A stretch of 64,000 nucleotides of DNA from an uncultured Roseicyclus sp. (GTDB taxonomy: Bacteria > Pseudomonadota > Alphaproteobacteria > Rhodobacterales > Rhodobacteraceae). Below the pieces are notes generated by a model, which did no database searches, was not told where the DNA came from, and worked only from the letters and a program-made list of their open reading frames with translations. The stretch covers positions 146,982 through 210,981 of the forward strand of contig CANMRT010000001.1 in the NCBI GenBank assembly GCA_947500415.1. Direction: 5' to 3'. Below, one piece after another: positions 63,549 through 64,000 of the stretch. The position numbers and the translations under genes are program-made. Within the stretch, counting starts at the first letter, position 1, and the number at the start of each line of letters is the position of its first letter.

Positions 63549-64000
63549 GTGGCCTCCCAGTGTTCGGTACGGGTGAGAAGCTCATCCACAGGCGCGCGGA
63601 GTGACGGCAAGTCCTCTGCGGCTTGGGTCAGCAGCACGCGAGTGCGTGGGAGAAAGGTGCGGTATTGGGGCTTGCCGAATTGCGTGGCCAGCCGATGAAA
63701 GATGCCCAGGATGCGCAGATTTCGTTGCAGGGAGAGAACGGCGTGTCGCTGCCAATTTTCTACAAGGCTTTCTCTCCACGACTTGGGAACCTCGCGGCGC
63801 GGGTCGTCGAGAAGTGAGGCTAGATCATATCCGTGCGGCAAAAGCATAGCGTCTTGATAGTCGAGAAGGCCGACCCGGGCATCGCCAGTTCTGTCAGGTA
63901 GCCAGATCAAATTGTCTGCGTGGACGTCTCGTAGGGAGAGGGTAGGTGGACCGGGGGCGTAGGTGGCCAAGGCCTCGGCCAACTTGGGAAGCAGGTTGTT
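63545..64000 (-). CDS. amgK: Anomeric MurNAc/GlcNAc kinase-like phosphotransferase (partial, 5' end outside window)
   Basis: The C-terminal 151 residues of an aminoglycoside-phosphotransferase-fold kinase. The frame is open to the window edge; the TTG at 63982 is internal. SLRDVHADNLIWLPD is the catalytic loop (Asp and Asn), and VGLLDYQDAMLLPHGYDLASLL is the metal-binding loop. It is directly upstream of murU, which supports the AmgK assignment. Confidence 0.88.
   Translation of the reverse strand, partial: NNLLPKLAEALATYAPGPPTLSLRDVHADNLIWLPDRTGDARVGLLDYQDAMLLPHGYDLASLLDDPRREVPKSWRESLVENWQRHAVLSLQRNLRILGIFHRLATQFGKPQYRTFLPRTRVLLTQAAEDLPSLRAPVDELLTRTEHWEAT

Noticed and set aside
1..64000. 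CRISPR arrays, prophage or rRNA operons
   Set aside because: No regularly spaced repeats with unique spacers, phage structural genes or rRNA sequences were seen.

Overview
The window reads as a piece of an alphaproteobacterial chromosome, most likely a marine Rhodobacterales (roseobacter-type) bacterium. The reasons are the high-GC codon use, the hemD / mitofilin-like / hemY block beside tsaD-gpsA, the amgK-murU-addB-addA run, a RegA/PrrA/ActR-type response regulator, an ArsR+DUF6428 pair and several DUF families (DUF1272, DUF2853) that I associate with this group. This is inference from gene content; there is no rRNA or other phylogenetic marker.

Layout. (a) 1-5958, minus strand: a peptide-type ABC importer (tandem-fused ATPase running off the left edge, two permeases, solute-binding protein) behind an MBL-fold hydrolase with a non-standard metal motif. 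(b) 6119-7951: a phytanoyl-CoA-dioxygenase-family oxygenase divergent from an AraC regulator. (c) 8799-17848: a second complete peptide ABC importer (SBP, B, C, D, F) led by an RpiR regulator, ending in an MlrC-type M81 metallopeptidase, with a DAO-family FAD oxidase divergent from the regulator; together they look like uptake and breakdown of a peptide or amide. (d) 18436-34771: an accessory region holding a small beta-barrel protein and then a co-directional six-gene cluster: a 2544-residue reducing type I polyketide synthase, a stand-alone condensation-type acyltransferase, a PAPS sulfotransferase, an MMPL/RND exporter, a LolA-like periplasmic carrier and an outer-membrane beta-barrel protein. 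(e) 35040-39439: a fructose-type sugar ABC importer divergent from a ROK regulator. (f) 39440-40673: a gene-poor stretch with an XRE helix-turn-helix remnant, ending at tRNA-Thr(CGT). (g) 40718-64000: mostly core genes (hemY, mitofilin-like, hemD, tsaD, gpsA, small conserved proteins, an ArsR pair, ahcY, two HD hydrolases, GNAT, LysR, regA-like, trxA, addAB, murU, amgK).

The most interesting system is the 19991-34771 cluster. The PKS has KS-AT-DH-(structural KR)-ER-KR-ACP order, as in mycobacterial Mas/Pks2-type lipid synthases, but ends in a condensation-like domain whose catalytic histidine is replaced. The next gene encodes an intact HHxxxDG condensation enzyme, and the following genes overlap by four bases (ATGA). 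The gene set (reducing PKS + acyl-transferring condensation enzyme + sulfotransferase + MMPL transporter) parallels in function the sulfolipid-1 system of Mycobacterium tuberculosis (Pks2, PapA1/A2, Stf0, MmpL8), here with an added LolA-like carrier and outer-membrane protein suited to a Gram-negative envelope. I infer a sulfated, polyketide-acylated lipid that is made inside and exported to the outer membrane. No acyl-AMP ligase, thioesterase or phosphopantetheinyl transferase is visible in the window. A degenerate ~60-bp direct repeat (18004-18063 and 34801-34861) flanks this region almost exactly.

Limits: all family calls come from reading motifs by eye, with no database search. Starts were moved from the longest ORF to internal codons where a ribosome binding site, signal peptide or overlap supported it.
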